From positions 1-64,000 of the forward strand of contig JALEOD010000042.1 of NCBI GenBank assembly GCA_022767345.1: a stretch of DNA of 64,000 nucleotides, read 5' to 3'. Position numbers and translations under genes: made by a program. This DNA comes from Emergencia sp. Its GTDB lineage: Bacteria; Bacillota; Clostridia; Peptostreptococcales; Anaerovoracaceae. Each line of letters opens with the position of its first letter. The first letter of the stretch is position 1. Positions 44,848-53,650 of the stretch are shown here, in pieces. The notes beneath the pieces are model-generated. The model was not told the DNA's origin, made no database searches, and worked only from the letters and a program-made list of their open reading frames with translations.

Positions 44848-44856
44848 ATTATACCA
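44848..44856 (-). promoter_or_regulatory. extended -10 promoter for the DUF3791/DUF3990 operon
   Basis: TGGTATAAT on the minus strand, an extended -10 element, 30 bp before ATG 44818. No good -35 lies at 17 bp. It sits just after the broken acetyltransferase gene. Confidence 0.5.
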
Positions 44857-44877
44857 AAAAACACGCTATAATAAAAG

Positions 44878-45148
44878 TCAAAATCCGGTTTTTGTTTCAT
44901 ACATACGAATGTCTGCGCCATCATCTTCTTTGATGATTCCATAAAAGGTCCAGCCGCATTTTTCATAGAATTCTGTGTGGTCTGTGATGAGATATAGTTT
45001 ATCAAACCCAGCTGCCGCGGTTTCTTTTTTCGCAAAATCCATCAGCTTTCTTGCAAGGTTTTGCTTTCGGCACGCCCCATTTTTCAGAAAACCAAGGGGC
45101 GGCTATTTCTAAAAGCTGAGGTTCATCACAAATTTTTCTAATTTCCAT
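44878..45148 (-). pseudogene. GNAT acetyltransferase pseudogene with internal deletion and frame change
   Basis: From ATG 45148 the minus strand encodes a GNAT N-terminus (MEIRKICDEPQLLEIAAPWF, then SEKWGVP). The frame then runs into a stop, while another frame gives RKQNLARKLMDFAKKE, YLITDHTEFYEKCGW and a normal C-terminus ending at 44878. The two parts join near 45070, and about 60-70 residues of the catalytic middle are missing. So this is one acetyltransferase gene with a deletion. Open frames across it are shadows. Confidence 0.8.
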
Positions 45149-45190
45149 TGTTATACATTACATCCTTTTGAATAAGTAAAAATAAGTCAA

Positions 45191-45218
45191 AAGGGACACA
45201 GAATACTCCATGTCCCTT
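45191..45218 (-). terminator. terminator after the aminotransferase gene
   Basis: AAGGGACA (45191-45198) pairs with TGTCCCTT (45211-45218). On the minus strand the stem is followed by TTGACTTATTTTT. It would end the long asp23-to-aminotransferase transcript. Confidence 0.6.
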
Positions 45219-45257
45219 GCTTACCATTTTATTAACATTGACAGAATCATGACATTT

Positions 45258-45431
45258 TTCGATTTTTGTCAATAAATCAGGTGAAAACACCTCGATTTTC
45301 CTCGATTATTCTCGATATTTTTGATAAAATTGACAAGAATCTTGGAATCTGTCAATTTTATCAATGTTTTACCTCGATTTCTTTGACAGAATTGACTAAA
45401 TCTCGATTTTTTGTCAAATTTGTCAATGTTA
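45258..45431. repeat. cluster of CTCGATT and TTGTCAA repeats with a 15 bp inverted repeat
   Basis: CTCGAT(T/A) starts at 45291, 45301 and 45311, exactly ten bases apart, and again at 45373 and 45402. TCGATTTTTGTCAA-like blocks lie at both ends (45259 and 45403). TTGATAAAATTGACA (45321-45335) and TGTCAATTTTATCAA (45350-45364) form a perfect 15 bp inverted repeat with a 14-base loop. No gene is supported between 45149 and 45485. Confidence 0.7.
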
Positions 45432-45485
45432 CAGCGCCGAAAGCTGCAGTGCAAGCTGCATCACGAGCGGAAACGCACGCAATGC

Positions 45486-46676
45486 CTATCTCTTGTTATA
45501 AGCCTCGATACCCAGTCTGATCAGTTCAACACCTCTTCTCATGTCTGCCTGGTTCAGAACGTATGCGATACGCATTTCGTCTTTACCAAGACCCGGTGTT
45601 GCATAGAAACCTTCAGCTGGTGCGAACATAACAGTTTCACCGTTGTCTTCAAATTCTGTCAGAAGGAACATCAGGAAGTCTTCAACGCTATCAACAGGAA
45701 GTTTGGCAGTCATATAGAATGCACCGCCAGGTTTCTGACAAACAACGCCAGGAATCTTCATCAGTTCTTCGTATACAACATCTCTTCTGCCGCAGTATTC
45801 AGCTTTAACTTCGTCATAGTAAGAAGCCGGCAGTTTGAACAGTGCAGCAGCGCCAACCTGGTCAACAGTGGAAACGCAAAGTCTGCCCTGTGCAATTTTC
45901 ATTACATTCTGCATGAACTCCTGATTCTTGGAAACCAGCAGACCGATTCTTGCGCCGCAAGCAGAGAATCTTTTTGATACGGAATCGATGATAATCACTC
46001 TGTCTTCCACGTCTTTTACCTGACCGAAGGAAACTGCTTCTCTTCCGTCATAAGCAAATTCTCTGTATACTTCGTCAGCGATAATCCACAGGTCATGTTC
46101 CTTTGCGATTTCGCCGATTAACTGCATTTCTTCTTTGGTAAGTACAGTACCGGTTGGGTTACCAGGGTTAATGCAGCAGATAGCCTTAGTTTTTTCAGTA
46201 ATCAGCGGCTCAATCTGCTCTCTCTTTGCATAGTGATAACCTTCTTCTGCTTTTGTGGTAATAGGGACAACCTTACCACCTGCGGAAGTTGCAAATGTAT
46301 GATAGTTGGTATAGAACGGCTCTGCGATAAGAACTTCATCGCCTTCGTTGAGCAGTGCCAGGAAAGTCATGGTCAGCGCTTCAGAACCACCGGTTGTAAC
46401 GATCATGTCGCTTCTGCCGATTTCCATACCGTAAGTCTTGAAGTAGTCGGATACAGCATCCTGCAGTTCAGTGATACCGCCGGATTCAGCGTAAGCGATT
46501 ACTTTGTTTTCGTAAGCTCTGATTGCATCCATGAAGCATTCCGGTGTCTCTACATCCGGCTGACCGATGTTCAGGTGATAAACCTTCTTACCTGCATCTT
46601 TTGCCTTCTGTGCAATCGGATTGAATTTTCTGATTGGTGAAAACTGCATTGCTTCCACTTTGTTTGATAATTTCAT
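45486..46676 (-). CDS. PLP-dependent aminotransferase, class I/II
   Basis: A 396-residue fold-type I aminotransferase of the AspC/AspB-like group. NPGNPTGTVLTKEEM binds substrate and cofactor, ADEVYREF holds the Asp and Tyr contacts, and SVSKRFSACGARIG carries the PLP lysine. The ATG has AAGGAGAT upstream. Substrate cannot be decided; aromatic or aspartate donors are both possible. It follows tlyA by 39 bp and is probably the last gene of that operon. Confidence 0.9.
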   Translation of the reverse strand: MKLSNKVEAMQFSPIRKFNPIAQKAKDAGKKVYHLNIGQPDVETPECFMDAIRAYENKVIAYAESGGITELQDAVSDYFKTYGMEIGRSDMIVTTGGSEALTMTFLALLNEGDEVLIAEPFYTNYHTFATSAGGKVVPITTKAEEGYHYAKREQIEPLITEKTKAICCINPGNPTGTVLTKEEMQLIGEIAKEHDLWIIADEVYREFAYDGREAVSFGQVKDVEDRVIIIDSVSKRFSACGARIGLLVSKNQEFMQNVMKIAQGRLCVSTVDQVGAAALFKLPASYYDEVKAEYCGRRDVVYEELMKIPGVVCQKPGGAFYMTAKLPVDSVEDFLMFLLTEFEDNGETVMFAPAEGFYATPGLGKDEMRIAYVLNQADMRRGVELIRLGIEAYNKR

Positions 46677-46715
46677 TTCTCTCGATCTCCTTGTTTTCCT
46701 AAAAAATATACGTGC

Positions 46716-47522
46716 TTATTCCAACTCTGCATGAGAGTTCTTAACCACTTCTTGTATACATGATACATTATAACACACTTCTCTGGATTTGGAAAGATGT
46801 AAAAGATATTCTATATTACCTTTTGCACCGGTTACAGGAGAAAATGTTAATCCATGGGCATAAAGACCGTTTGCTTCCGCGTAGGAAATCACATTTTCGA
46901 TGACTTCTATGTGAACATTTCTGTCTCTGACAATACCTTTTTTGCCCACCTGCTCTCGTCCGGCTTCAAACTGCGGTTTTACGAGGCATACAATCTCTCC
47001 GTCCTGCGCAAGCACCTCTGCCGCCACAGGAAAAATCAGCCGCAGTGAAATAAAGGACACATCGATACTGATAAAGTTAATCGGCTCTGCAATTAAATCT
47101 GTATCCAGATAGCGGACATTGCATTTTTCCATGTTGACAACCCGCTCGTCGTTTCTGAGTTTCCAGTCCAGCTGACCATAGCCGACATCGATAGCATAGA
47201 CTTTCACTGCGCCGTTCTGCAGCATGCAATCAGTGAATCCGCCGGTTGATGCGCCGATATCCATGCAGACTGTACCAGCCAAATTCAAATTGAATGCTCC
47301 CATGGATTTTTCCAGCTTCAGACCGCCTCTGCTGACATAAGGACAGAGATTTTCTTTTACAAAAATCTCTGCGTCTTCATTTACCTGATTTCCCGCTTTA
47401 TCGCTGCGCTGACCGTCCACGTAGACGATTCCCGCCATGATAGCAGCCTTCGCCCGCTCACGGGACTGATAATATCCTTTTCTTACTAATAAAGTATCAA
47501 GCCTTTCTTTCAAGATGTTCAC
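46716..47522 (-). CDS. tlyA: TlyA family rRNA 2'-O-methyltransferase
   Basis: About 268 residues: an N-terminal S4 RNA-binding domain (ERLDTLLVRKGYYQSRERAKAAI) and an FtsJ-like methyltransferase with CMDIGASTGGFTDCML as the SAM site. Homologues methylate 16S and 23S rRNA; the old hemolysin label is not supported. Start GTG 47522 is chosen because AGAAAGGA precedes it; the frame opens further upstream inside dxs. It overlaps dxs by 26 bp. The expected next genes argR and recN are not there. Confidence 0.9.
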   Translation of the reverse strand: MNILKERLDTLLVRKGYYQSRERAKAAIMAGIVYVDGQRSDKAGNQVNEDAEIFVKENLCPYVSRGGLKLEKSMGAFNLNLAGTVCMDIGASTGGFTDCMLQNGAVKVYAIDVGYGQLDWKLRNDERVVNMEKCNVRYLDTDLIAEPINFISIDVSFISLRLIFPVAAEVLAQDGEIVCLVKPQFEAGREQVGKKGIVRDRNVHIEVIENVISYAEANGLYAHGLTFSPVTGAKGNIEYLLHLSKSREVCYNVSCIQEVVKNSHAELE

Positions 47523-49341
47523 AAATCCTTTCTGCGATGGACGCCGTATCCAGTCCGTACTTTCCATATAAATCGTCACAGCTGCCATGCTCTATAAACT
47601 GTGCAGGCCACCCGAAGCTGAGCACATCATCTGCACCGGATTCTGCCCGAAATCCCTCGCCAAAGCCTCCGGCGAGAAGATTATCCTCTATGGTTACAAT
47701 GGTTTTATTCTCTTCAAGGCAGGATAAATCCATCGGTTTCACACAGCCGACTTCCACTATGCCTGCTTCGATTCCTTTTTCAAAAAGAACTGTCCGTACA
47801 TCTTCCGCGACAGCCGCCATCTTTCCTACAGCCCAAATGTCAACGTCTCTGCCCCTTTCCTTGCGGTAATTTCCGCCGACATATGGGGCTAATTTCGCGG
47901 TATCAAAATTGCAGGCGCCTCTCGGATAGCGAATGGCAACAGGTGTGCCTAAAGAAAGCGCATAGCTGAGCATAGCGCACAGCTGAGTTCCATCCTTTGG
48001 CGTCAGCACGGTCATATTCGGAATCGACCGCAAATAGGAAAGGTCGAAAATACCGTGATGGGTTTCTCCATCCGCGCCTACAATCCCTGCCCTGTCGATG
48101 GCAAAGACGACCGGCAGATTCTGTAGACAAACATCCTCGATAATCTGATCGTAGCCTCGCTGCAGGAAAGAGGAATAGATTGCGACCACCGGCTTCATGC
48201 CGGCTTTTGCAAGACCTGCCGCAAAGGTCACAGCGTGGGCCTCCGCAATACCGACATCAAAAAATCTGGTCGGATACCGCTTTGCAAAATGGCCCAGCCC
48301 CGTAGCGTCACACATAGCCGCCGAAATAGCGACAATTCGTTCGTCTTCCTCAGCAAGACCTACTAAAGCGCTGCCAAAAACATTGGAATAGCTTCTCTCC
48401 GTCTCTTTTAAAGCAGCGCCGGTCTCCGGATCGAAAGGTCCGATTCCGTGGAATTTATTGGGATTGATTTCCGCAGTACGATAGCCTTTTCCTTTTTTTG
48501 TCATAACATGGATAAATACCGGTCCGTTGATATTTTTTGCCAGACTCAGCACTTCCAAAAGTTCATCAAGATTGTGACCGTCCACCGGCCCCAGGTAGGT
48601 GAATCCCAATTCTTCAAAGATAACACCTCCTGACAGCAATGCATATTTGATTCTGTCCTTTGCATGGGCTACATTTGAACTGATATCGCTTCCGATGACA
48701 GGAATACTGCCGAGGGCTTTTTTGATGGCTTTCTTTGCGTGAAGATAACTGCTGGAAGTCCGAAGTTTTGAAAGGTGCTGAGACACGCCGCCAATGTTTC
48801 TTGAAATGGACATGCCGTTATCGTTGAGCACCACAATCATCTTGGACTTAGATGCGCCTACATTGTTTAAGGCCTCATATGCCATGCCGCCGGTCAGCGA
48901 GCCGTCACCGATAACTGCGATGACTTCATGGACTTCGCCTTTTAAATCTCTTGCGGCAGCCATACCCGCAGCGGCAGAAATAGAAGTACTGGAATGTCCG
49001 GTTTCGTATACATCGTGAACACTTTCTTTCGACTTGGGAAACCCGCTGATTCCGCCCATCTGGCGCAAATGATCAAAGGCAGAGGCTCGTCCGGTCAAAA
49101 TCTTATGGACATAGGACTGATGTCCCACATCCCAGATAATTTTGTCCTTAGGGCTGTCAAAAATCTTGTGCAAAGCGATAGTCAGTTCCACCACGCCAAG
49201 ATTGGAAGCTAAGTGCCCCCCTGTCTTTGATACCTTATCTAATAAAAAGTCCCGTATTGCATAGCTCAAAAGAGACAGCTCGTCCGCGTCCATCTCTTTC
49301 AAATCCTCCGGAAACTGATACTGTTCCAGTTCGTTACTCAT
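47497..49341 (-). CDS. dxs: 1-deoxy-D-xylulose-5-phosphate synthase
   Basis: First enzyme of the MEP isoprenoid pathway, joining pyruvate and glyceraldehyde 3-phosphate with thiamine diphosphate, 614 residues. It shows DVGHQSYVHKILTGR, the ThDP motif GDGSLTGGMAYEALNN, and GIAEAHAVTFAAGLA in the pyrimidine domain. It follows ispA by 21 bp, so precursor synthesis and prenyl chain building sit in one operon. Confidence 0.96.
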   Translation of the reverse strand: MSNELEQYQFPEDLKEMDADELSLLSYAIRDFLLDKVSKTGGHLASNLGVVELTIALHKIFDSPKDKIIWDVGHQSYVHKILTGRASAFDHLRQMGGISGFPKSKESVHDVYETGHSSTSISAAAGMAAARDLKGEVHEVIAVIGDGSLTGGMAYEALNNVGASKSKMIVVLNDNGMSISRNIGGVSQHLSKLRTSSSYLHAKKAIKKALGSIPVIGSDISSNVAHAKDRIKYALLSGGVIFEELGFTYLGPVDGHNLDELLEVLSLAKNINGPVFIHVMTKKGKGYRTAEINPNKFHGIGPFDPETGAALKETERSYSNVFGSALVGLAEEDERIVAISAAMCDATGLGHFAKRYPTRFFDVGIAEAHAVTFAAGLAKAGMKPVVAIYSSFLQRGYDQIIEDVCLQNLPVVFAIDRAGIVGADGETHHGIFDLSYLRSIPNMTVLTPKDGTQLCAMLSYALSLGTPVAIRYPRGACNFDTAKLAPYVGGNYRKERGRDVDIWAVGKMAAVAEDVRTVLFEKGIEAGIVEVGCVKPMDLSCLEENKTIVTIEDNLLAGGFGEGFRAESGADDVLSFGWPAQFIEHGSCDDLYGKYGLDTASIAERICEHLERKA

Positions 49342-49362
49342 TCAAATTCTCCGTTTTATCCT

Positions 49363-50259
49363 TTAGTTTGTGCGGTTTTCCAGCCTCAAAACCAAATCTC
49401 TGAAAAACTCCGCATTGTCGTAGTATTTTTCAATGGCTTCTACAGCGTTCATCGTCAATTCTTTCAGACGCTGCTCGGAAGCTTCCATGCCATTTAAGGC
49501 AACATATGTAATTTTCTCACATTCTGCGTCTTTTCCGGCATTTTTGCCCATTTCTTCTACATTGCCTTTGATATCCAAAATATCGTCAGCAATTTGATAC
49601 GCAAGTCCCAGATTTTCGGCATAGCAGGTCAAATCTTTCATCATTTCTTCACTTGCACCGCCAAGATAAAGTCCCGCTCTGATAGCAGCCACAATCAGCG
49701 CACCAGTTTTATTGATGTGAATATATTCCAGCATTTCGTTGGAGCACTGCTTATGTTCGGAATCGATATCCGATGCCTGTCCTGCCACCATGCCTTGCAC
49801 GCCGGAGTGCTTGACGATGGTGTAAGAAGCGTTGATACGCTTTTTCAGTTCTTTCATATTGTCAAAAAACAGGAACATATCCTTGTTCATAATTTCAAAG
49901 GCCGTAGTCAAAAGGCCGTCGCCTGCAAGAACAGCGATGCCGTCGCCGAACACTTTGTGGTTGGTCGGAATGCCGCGGCGCAGATCGTCGTTGTCCATAG
50001 CCGGCAGATCGTCATGAATCAATGAATAGGTGTGAATATATTCCATTGCGCAGGCATAAGGCAGTGCGTCCTTGGCATTTCCTCCTGCAAACTCACAGGC
50101 AGCCAAAAGCAATACGGAGCGAATCCGTTTTCCGCCAGCCATTAAAGAATATTTCATTGAGTCATAAAGTACGCTGCTCTTGGTATCAATGCTCGGCATA
50201 AAATCCAGCAGGTACTCGTTAACCATTTCTTTGTACTCATCATAATTTTCTCGCATCAT
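49363..50259 (-). CDS. ispA: polyprenyl synthetase (farnesyl/geranylgeranyl diphosphate synthase)
   Basis: A 298-residue trans-prenyl transferase. The first Asp-rich motif is in LIHDDLPAMDNDDLRRG and the second in YQIADDILD, both intact; GGKRIRSVLL is the usual IPP-binding block. ATG 50259 follows GGAGAGG; an ATG three bases later is an equal option. The context xseB-ispA-dxs points to the FPP synthase of this operon. Product chain length is inferred. Confidence 0.94.
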   Translation of the reverse strand: MMRENYDEYKEMVNEYLLDFMPSIDTKSSVLYDSMKYSLMAGGKRIRSVLLLAACEFAGGNAKDALPYACAMEYIHTYSLIHDDLPAMDNDDLRRGIPTNHKVFGDGIAVLAGDGLLTTAFEIMNKDMFLFFDNMKELKKRINASYTIVKHSGVQGMVAGQASDIDSEHKQCSNEMLEYIHINKTGALIVAAIRAGLYLGGASEEMMKDLTCYAENLGLAYQIADDILDIKGNVEEMGKNAGKDAECEKITYVALNGMEASEQRLKELTMNAVEAIEKYYDNAEFFRDLVLRLENRTN

Positions 50260-50262
50260 GGG

Positions 50263-50451
50263 TTACACCTCTCCTTCAAAGGTTTCGATTTTTTGTTTCG
50301 CCTGTTCCAAAATATCGCTGCAGGTTTTGTAATGTTTCATGCCCTCCTCATAGCAGGAAATGGCTTCCTCCAGGCTGGTATCCTGAGATTTAATCTTTTC
50401 TGCCATGGTCTGCAGCTCTCTCAGTGCCGTTTCAAAATTTCCCTGATTCAT
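50263..50451 (-). CDS. xseB: exodeoxyribonuclease VII small subunit
   Basis: A 62-residue helical protein, with NFETALRELQTMAEKI and LEEAISCYEEGMKHYKTC as family signatures. It forms the nuclease with the large subunit. ATG 50451 follows AGGAGGAAAA and overlaps the xseA stop by 4 bp; the frame opens earlier but within xseA. Confidence 0.93.
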   Translation of the reverse strand: MNQGNFETALRELQTMAEKIKSQDTSLEEAISCYEEGMKHYKTCSDILEQAKQKIETFEGEV

Positions 50452-51593
50452 GGCTGTTTTCCTCCTATTTCTGTAATTCTGCATTTGGCAAAACCGTCCT
50501 GCAGGGTGATTTTATATTCATTCTCTTCGCAAAGCTGTCTGACCGCAGAAATGACTCTGCCCTCCTCATCGGTGAGGACTGCGTAGCCGTTTTTTAGAAT
50601 CTGCGCCGGATTGTTTTCCCCAAGGAGCAGTTTTGACTGGGTAAGGACGTGTTCCAGCTGAGAAATCTGACCGCTTAAGCAGTTTTTCATCTCCTTTGCC
50701 AGATTGTCAATCAGCAGCCTATGATACATCAGCTTGTTGGAAAGCTGAATATACAGGTGCTCCTTTAGGTCCTCCATCTGCTTTCTCATCTGCTCCGTAT
50801 CCGGTACGACAAGCTGTGCCGCCGCAGTCGGCGTCTCAGCCCGCAAATCCGCCACAAGGTCAGCTATAGTAAAATCGATTTCATGACCTACTGCGGAAAT
50901 AATGGGAATTTCAGAGCGGTAAATGGCTCTCGCTACATTTTCTTCGTTAAAAGCCCAAAGGTCGTCGGCGGAGCCTCCGCCTCTGCCCACAATGAGCGTA
51001 TCTATATCATCAAAATTTTCATTGATATAATCAATCATAGCGGCAATATCAGCTGACGCCGCTTCTCCCTGCACCAAAACCGGAAAAATCATCACATCGA
51101 CAAGGTGATTGCGGCCTTTTAAGATTTTGAGAATATCCTTGACCGCCGCTCCCGTGGCAGAAGTTACAATACCGATTTTATTTGGATACTTCGGAATGGG
51201 TTTCTTGTGGGACTGGTCGAAGAGCCCCTCCTTGCTGAGCTTTTCTTTCATCTTTTCAAAAGCGATGGCAAGATTTCCCTCACCGGAAACTTCCACGATT
51301 TTTACATAAAGCGAGTAGGTTCCGTTCTTTTTAAAAACGCTGATACTGCCGGTTAAGGTGACTTCCATGCCGTCTTCCAGCGGATAATGGAGACTCATGG
51401 CGTACTCCCGCGGCAGGAAACAGTTGATTTTGCTCATGGCGTCTATAATAGAAAAGTACACATGACCGCTGCCGTGATACTTCAAATTGGAAATTTCCCC
51501 TTTCACCACCACAGCGCCAAGAAGCGGATCGGTGCCGATTACCCGGGAAATATATTCATTCAGTTGTGAAACAGTTACCGGTTTTAAAGCCAT
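50448..51593 (-). CDS. xseA: exodeoxyribonuclease VII large subunit
   Basis: A 381-residue single-strand DNA nuclease subunit, slightly short for the family. The N-terminal OB domain reads VVVKGEISNLKYHGSGHVYFSI; the catalytic part has GIVTSATGAAVKDIL, VGRGGGSADDLWAFNEE and SAVGHEIDFTIADLVADLRAETPTAAA. The start overlaps the upstream Kae1-like gene by 10 bp. Confidence 0.95.
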   Translation of the reverse strand: MALKPVTVSQLNEYISRVIGTDPLLGAVVVKGEISNLKYHGSGHVYFSIIDAMSKINCFLPREYAMSLHYPLEDGMEVTLTGSISVFKKNGTYSLYVKIVEVSGEGNLAIAFEKMKEKLSKEGLFDQSHKKPIPKYPNKIGIVTSATGAAVKDILKILKGRNHLVDVMIFPVLVQGEAASADIAAMIDYINENFDDIDTLIVGRGGGSADDLWAFNEENVARAIYRSEIPIISAVGHEIDFTIADLVADLRAETPTAAAQLVVPDTEQMRKQMEDLKEHLYIQLSNKLMYHRLLIDNLAKEMKNCLSGQISQLEHVLTQSKLLLGENNPAQILKNGYAVLTDEEGRVISAVRQLCEENEYKITLQDGFAKCRITEIGGKQP

Positions 51594-52561
51594 TGTTTCT
51601 TTCCTCCAAGAAGAGCAACGCCTGCGGCATTATCTGTACAAAGGGCCGGTTCACCGAAGTGAACCTGCATCTTTGAAAGTCTTCTTTCTAATTGTTTTCG
51701 AATCATACTGCTTGCCGAAACGCCGCCGGCAAAGAGAATCTTATCCGTCTTGTACGTTTTTGCAAGATAAAGGCTCATCTCGCAAATAGCCTCGGAAATC
51801 CTTTGAAACAGCATAGGAATCAGAATTTCCGGCTCAATCTCTGTAAGGCTTCTCTGGCACCTTGTTTCAATGCCGGAAAGATTGATGAATCCATCCTCGC
51901 ACTTGATTTTAGGCAGGATATTTCCTTTGACGCTGCCGTCTGCCTGTGCGTCTGCCGTAAGAACCGCTGCGGCAATTTCGTCAAGAGCCTGACCACAAGG
52001 AAACTCCATGCCAAGAGCAACGCCGACTCTGTCCAAAACCTGCCCAAAAGCCAAATCCTTCGATCCGCCTACGATGGAAATTCCGTCATCATTGACAAGA
52101 AGCGCCTCGCTGGTGCCGCCTGAAAAATGAAAGGAAATAAACCTTTCTGCGTCCGCAAGGGGTGAACGCCATCTGGCGGCTTCAATATGTCCCTCCTGAT
52201 GGGAAAAGGTATAACAAGGCACGCCGAGGGCTGCCGCAATGGATTTTGCCGTAGAAAGTCCCGCCAGAAAGCACGGCATGTATGAACCCTCTGCCGGCCT
52301 GGGCTTTTCCGAAACGCTGACGCACGCTATTTCCGTTTCTTCCTCGTAGCGCAGTTTTTCCAAGGCGTCAAAGGTATCTTTCATTAAAACCGGCAGATTC
52401 TGCACATGCTGAAAAAGTGCCGTCGACTGTCTGAGTCCCCGTTCGCCTTTCTTTACGGTAAGATACTGCTGTAAATTGGATAAAATTTCACCGCTTTGGT
52501 CTGTCAAAGCGACAGATGTCTTATAATTGCTGGTGTCAATGCCAAGGGAAAGCCTACGCAT
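51584..52561 (-). CDS. Kae1/TsaD-like (M22 family) protein
   Basis: A 325-residue actin-fold protein starting SLGIDTSNYKTSVAL. FSHQEGHIEAA holds the HxxxH metal pair seen in TsaD, and FAGGVSASSMIRKQLE is the C-terminal nucleotide segment. It differs from true TsaD in length and detail and sits between nusB and xseA, where Clostridia often have a second M22-like protein, so I do not assign the tRNA threonylcarbamoyl role. It overlaps nusB by 8 bp. Confidence 0.83.
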   Translation of the reverse strand: MRRLSLGIDTSNYKTSVALTDQSGEILSNLQQYLTVKKGERGLRQSTALFQHVQNLPVLMKDTFDALEKLRYEEETEIACVSVSEKPRPAEGSYMPCFLAGLSTAKSIAAALGVPCYTFSHQEGHIEAARWRSPLADAERFISFHFSGGTSEALLVNDDGISIVGGSKDLAFGQVLDRVGVALGMEFPCGQALDEIAAAVLTADAQADGSVKGNILPKIKCEDGFINLSGIETRCQRSLTEIEPEILIPMLFQRISEAICEMSLYLAKTYKTDKILFAGGVSASSMIRKQLERRLSKMQVHFGEPALCTDNAAGVALLGGKKQWL

Positions 52562-53003
52562 GTTCTTCCTCTACGGATTCTGTGGTTTCGTCACACTGAG
52601 CGGGCTTTGCTGCCAGTTCATCTGCGATTCTTCCCAAAATGCCGTTGACATATTTCCCCGAATCCTCAGTTCCGTATTTCTTTGCTAAGTCAACAGCCTC
52701 ATTGATGGATACCGCCGCAGGCACTTTTGCATAACCCATTTCGCATACGGCAAGACGCAAAACCGCAAGATCAGTCTTTGGCATTCTTTCGATTTTCCAT
52801 TTGGTACTGTACTTTCTAAGCAAATCATCGACTTCGTTCTTTTTGTTGCAGAGCAGCGAATGGAGCTCATTACAGTATTCTCTCTGATCTCTGATTTTCT
52901 CCTGATTCATAAAATCCGCTCTGCTGTTTACATCAAAATCTCCGCAGGCTTCCATCTGGAAAAAAACCTGCATCATAAATTCTCTGGCTTCTACTCTTGT
53001 CAT
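52554..53003 (-). CDS. nusB: transcription antitermination protein NusB
   Basis: A 149-residue helical RNA-binding protein that with NusE acts in rRNA antitermination. It begins MTRVEAREFMMQVFFQME and contains RMPKTDLAVLRLAVCEM, VSINEAVDLAKKYGTEDSGKYVNGILG, the most conserved stretch. It follows asp23 without a gap. Confidence 0.94.
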   Translation of the reverse strand: MTRVEAREFMMQVFFQMEACGDFDVNSRADFMNQEKIRDQREYCNELHSLLCNKKNEVDDLLRKYSTKWKIERMPKTDLAVLRLAVCEMGYAKVPAAVSINEAVDLAKKYGTEDSGKYVNGILGRIADELAAKPAQCDETTESVEEEHA

Positions 53004-53366
53004 CTAGTTCTTATCTTCCTCTCCAGGCAGGCTCACACCCTGCACATGTATATTTACTTCTTTTACTTTCAGACCTGTGACCGATTCAATCTCATTCTTG
53101 ACACTGCTCTGAATGTCCCAGGCAAGCTGCGGTATCTTGACTTTGTATGCCACAATGACATACACGTCCAAAACAAGTCCTTCTTCATCACAGGACAGCT
53201 TAATGCCCTTGCCTTCCGGTTCTTTCCCCAAAATATTGATGGAAAGATTATCGGTAAAACCTCCTGCGAGCTGACATACGCCCTCAATCTGCAAAGCGGC
53301 ACTCGCTGCACAGGCGGTAATCACATCATCAGAAATCTTGATGGTGCCAATATTTTCTTCCTGCAT
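53004..53366 (-). CDS. Asp23/Gls24 family envelope stress protein
   Basis: A 120-residue protein with IGTIKISDDVITACAASAAL near the start and LVLDVYVIVAYKVKIPQLAWDIQ in the middle, typical of Asp23 proteins found before nusB in Clostridia. In staphylococci Asp23 is membrane-tethered through AmaP and linked to the envelope. ATG 53366 follows a GAGG site; the frame is open upstream into a leader hairpin and the promoter. First gene of the nusB-xse-isp-dxs operon. Confidence 0.9.
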   Translation of the reverse strand: MQEENIGTIKISDDVITACAASAALQIEGVCQLAGGFTDNLSINILGKEPEGKGIKLSCDEEGLVLDVYVIVAYKVKIPQLAWDIQSSVKNEIESVTGLKVKEVNIHVQGVSLPGEEDKN

Positions 53367-53393
53367 AGGAAACCTCAATTCTTTTAAATTTGT

Positions 53394-53427
53394 TATCGGC
53401 CGTCGCACCCTTGCGGCAAGGCCGATA
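53394..53427 (-). other. leader hairpin before asp23
   Basis: TATCGGCC (53394-53401) pairs perfectly with GGCCGATA (53420-53427), with more pairing inside (CCGCAAGG). It lies in the untranslated leader between promoter and start. Confidence 0.55.
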
Positions 53428-53442
53428 TAATCCATTGCGTTC

Positions 53443-53471
53443 ATTATACCATTATTCACAGGTCTTCGCAA
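53443..53471 (-). promoter_or_regulatory. sigma-A-type promoter of the asp23 operon
   Basis: On the minus strand TTGCGA (53466-53471), 17 bp, TATAAT (53443-53448), 77 bp before the asp23 ATG. Confidence 0.72.
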
Positions 53472-53650
53472 TGTTTCGGGAAAGAAAAAGCGAAATGAAG
53501 AAATGAGAAAACATTGAAGGTTCGATAATGCCAAAAAATCATGAAATGAATTTGACCGTTATAGAAACATACCCTTTGTTGCTTCAAAAAAAGGAAACAC
53601 CGGCAAGAGCAAACCATGTAATGAGTAGAAATAAGAACCGATTCTCAATA

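Noticed and set aside
44823..45035. A 70-codon minus-strand ORF beside the DUF3791 operon
   Set aside because: It reads the broken acetyltransferase in the wrong frame; the two GNAT parts lie in other frames of the same stretch.
45291..45317. CRISPR-like array of CTCGATT units
   Set aside because: Units are far too short and the ten-base spacing leaves no spacers; no cas genes are present.
46716..47522. Hemolysin
   Set aside because: S4 plus FtsJ-like domains identify an rRNA methyltransferase; the hemolysin name is historical.
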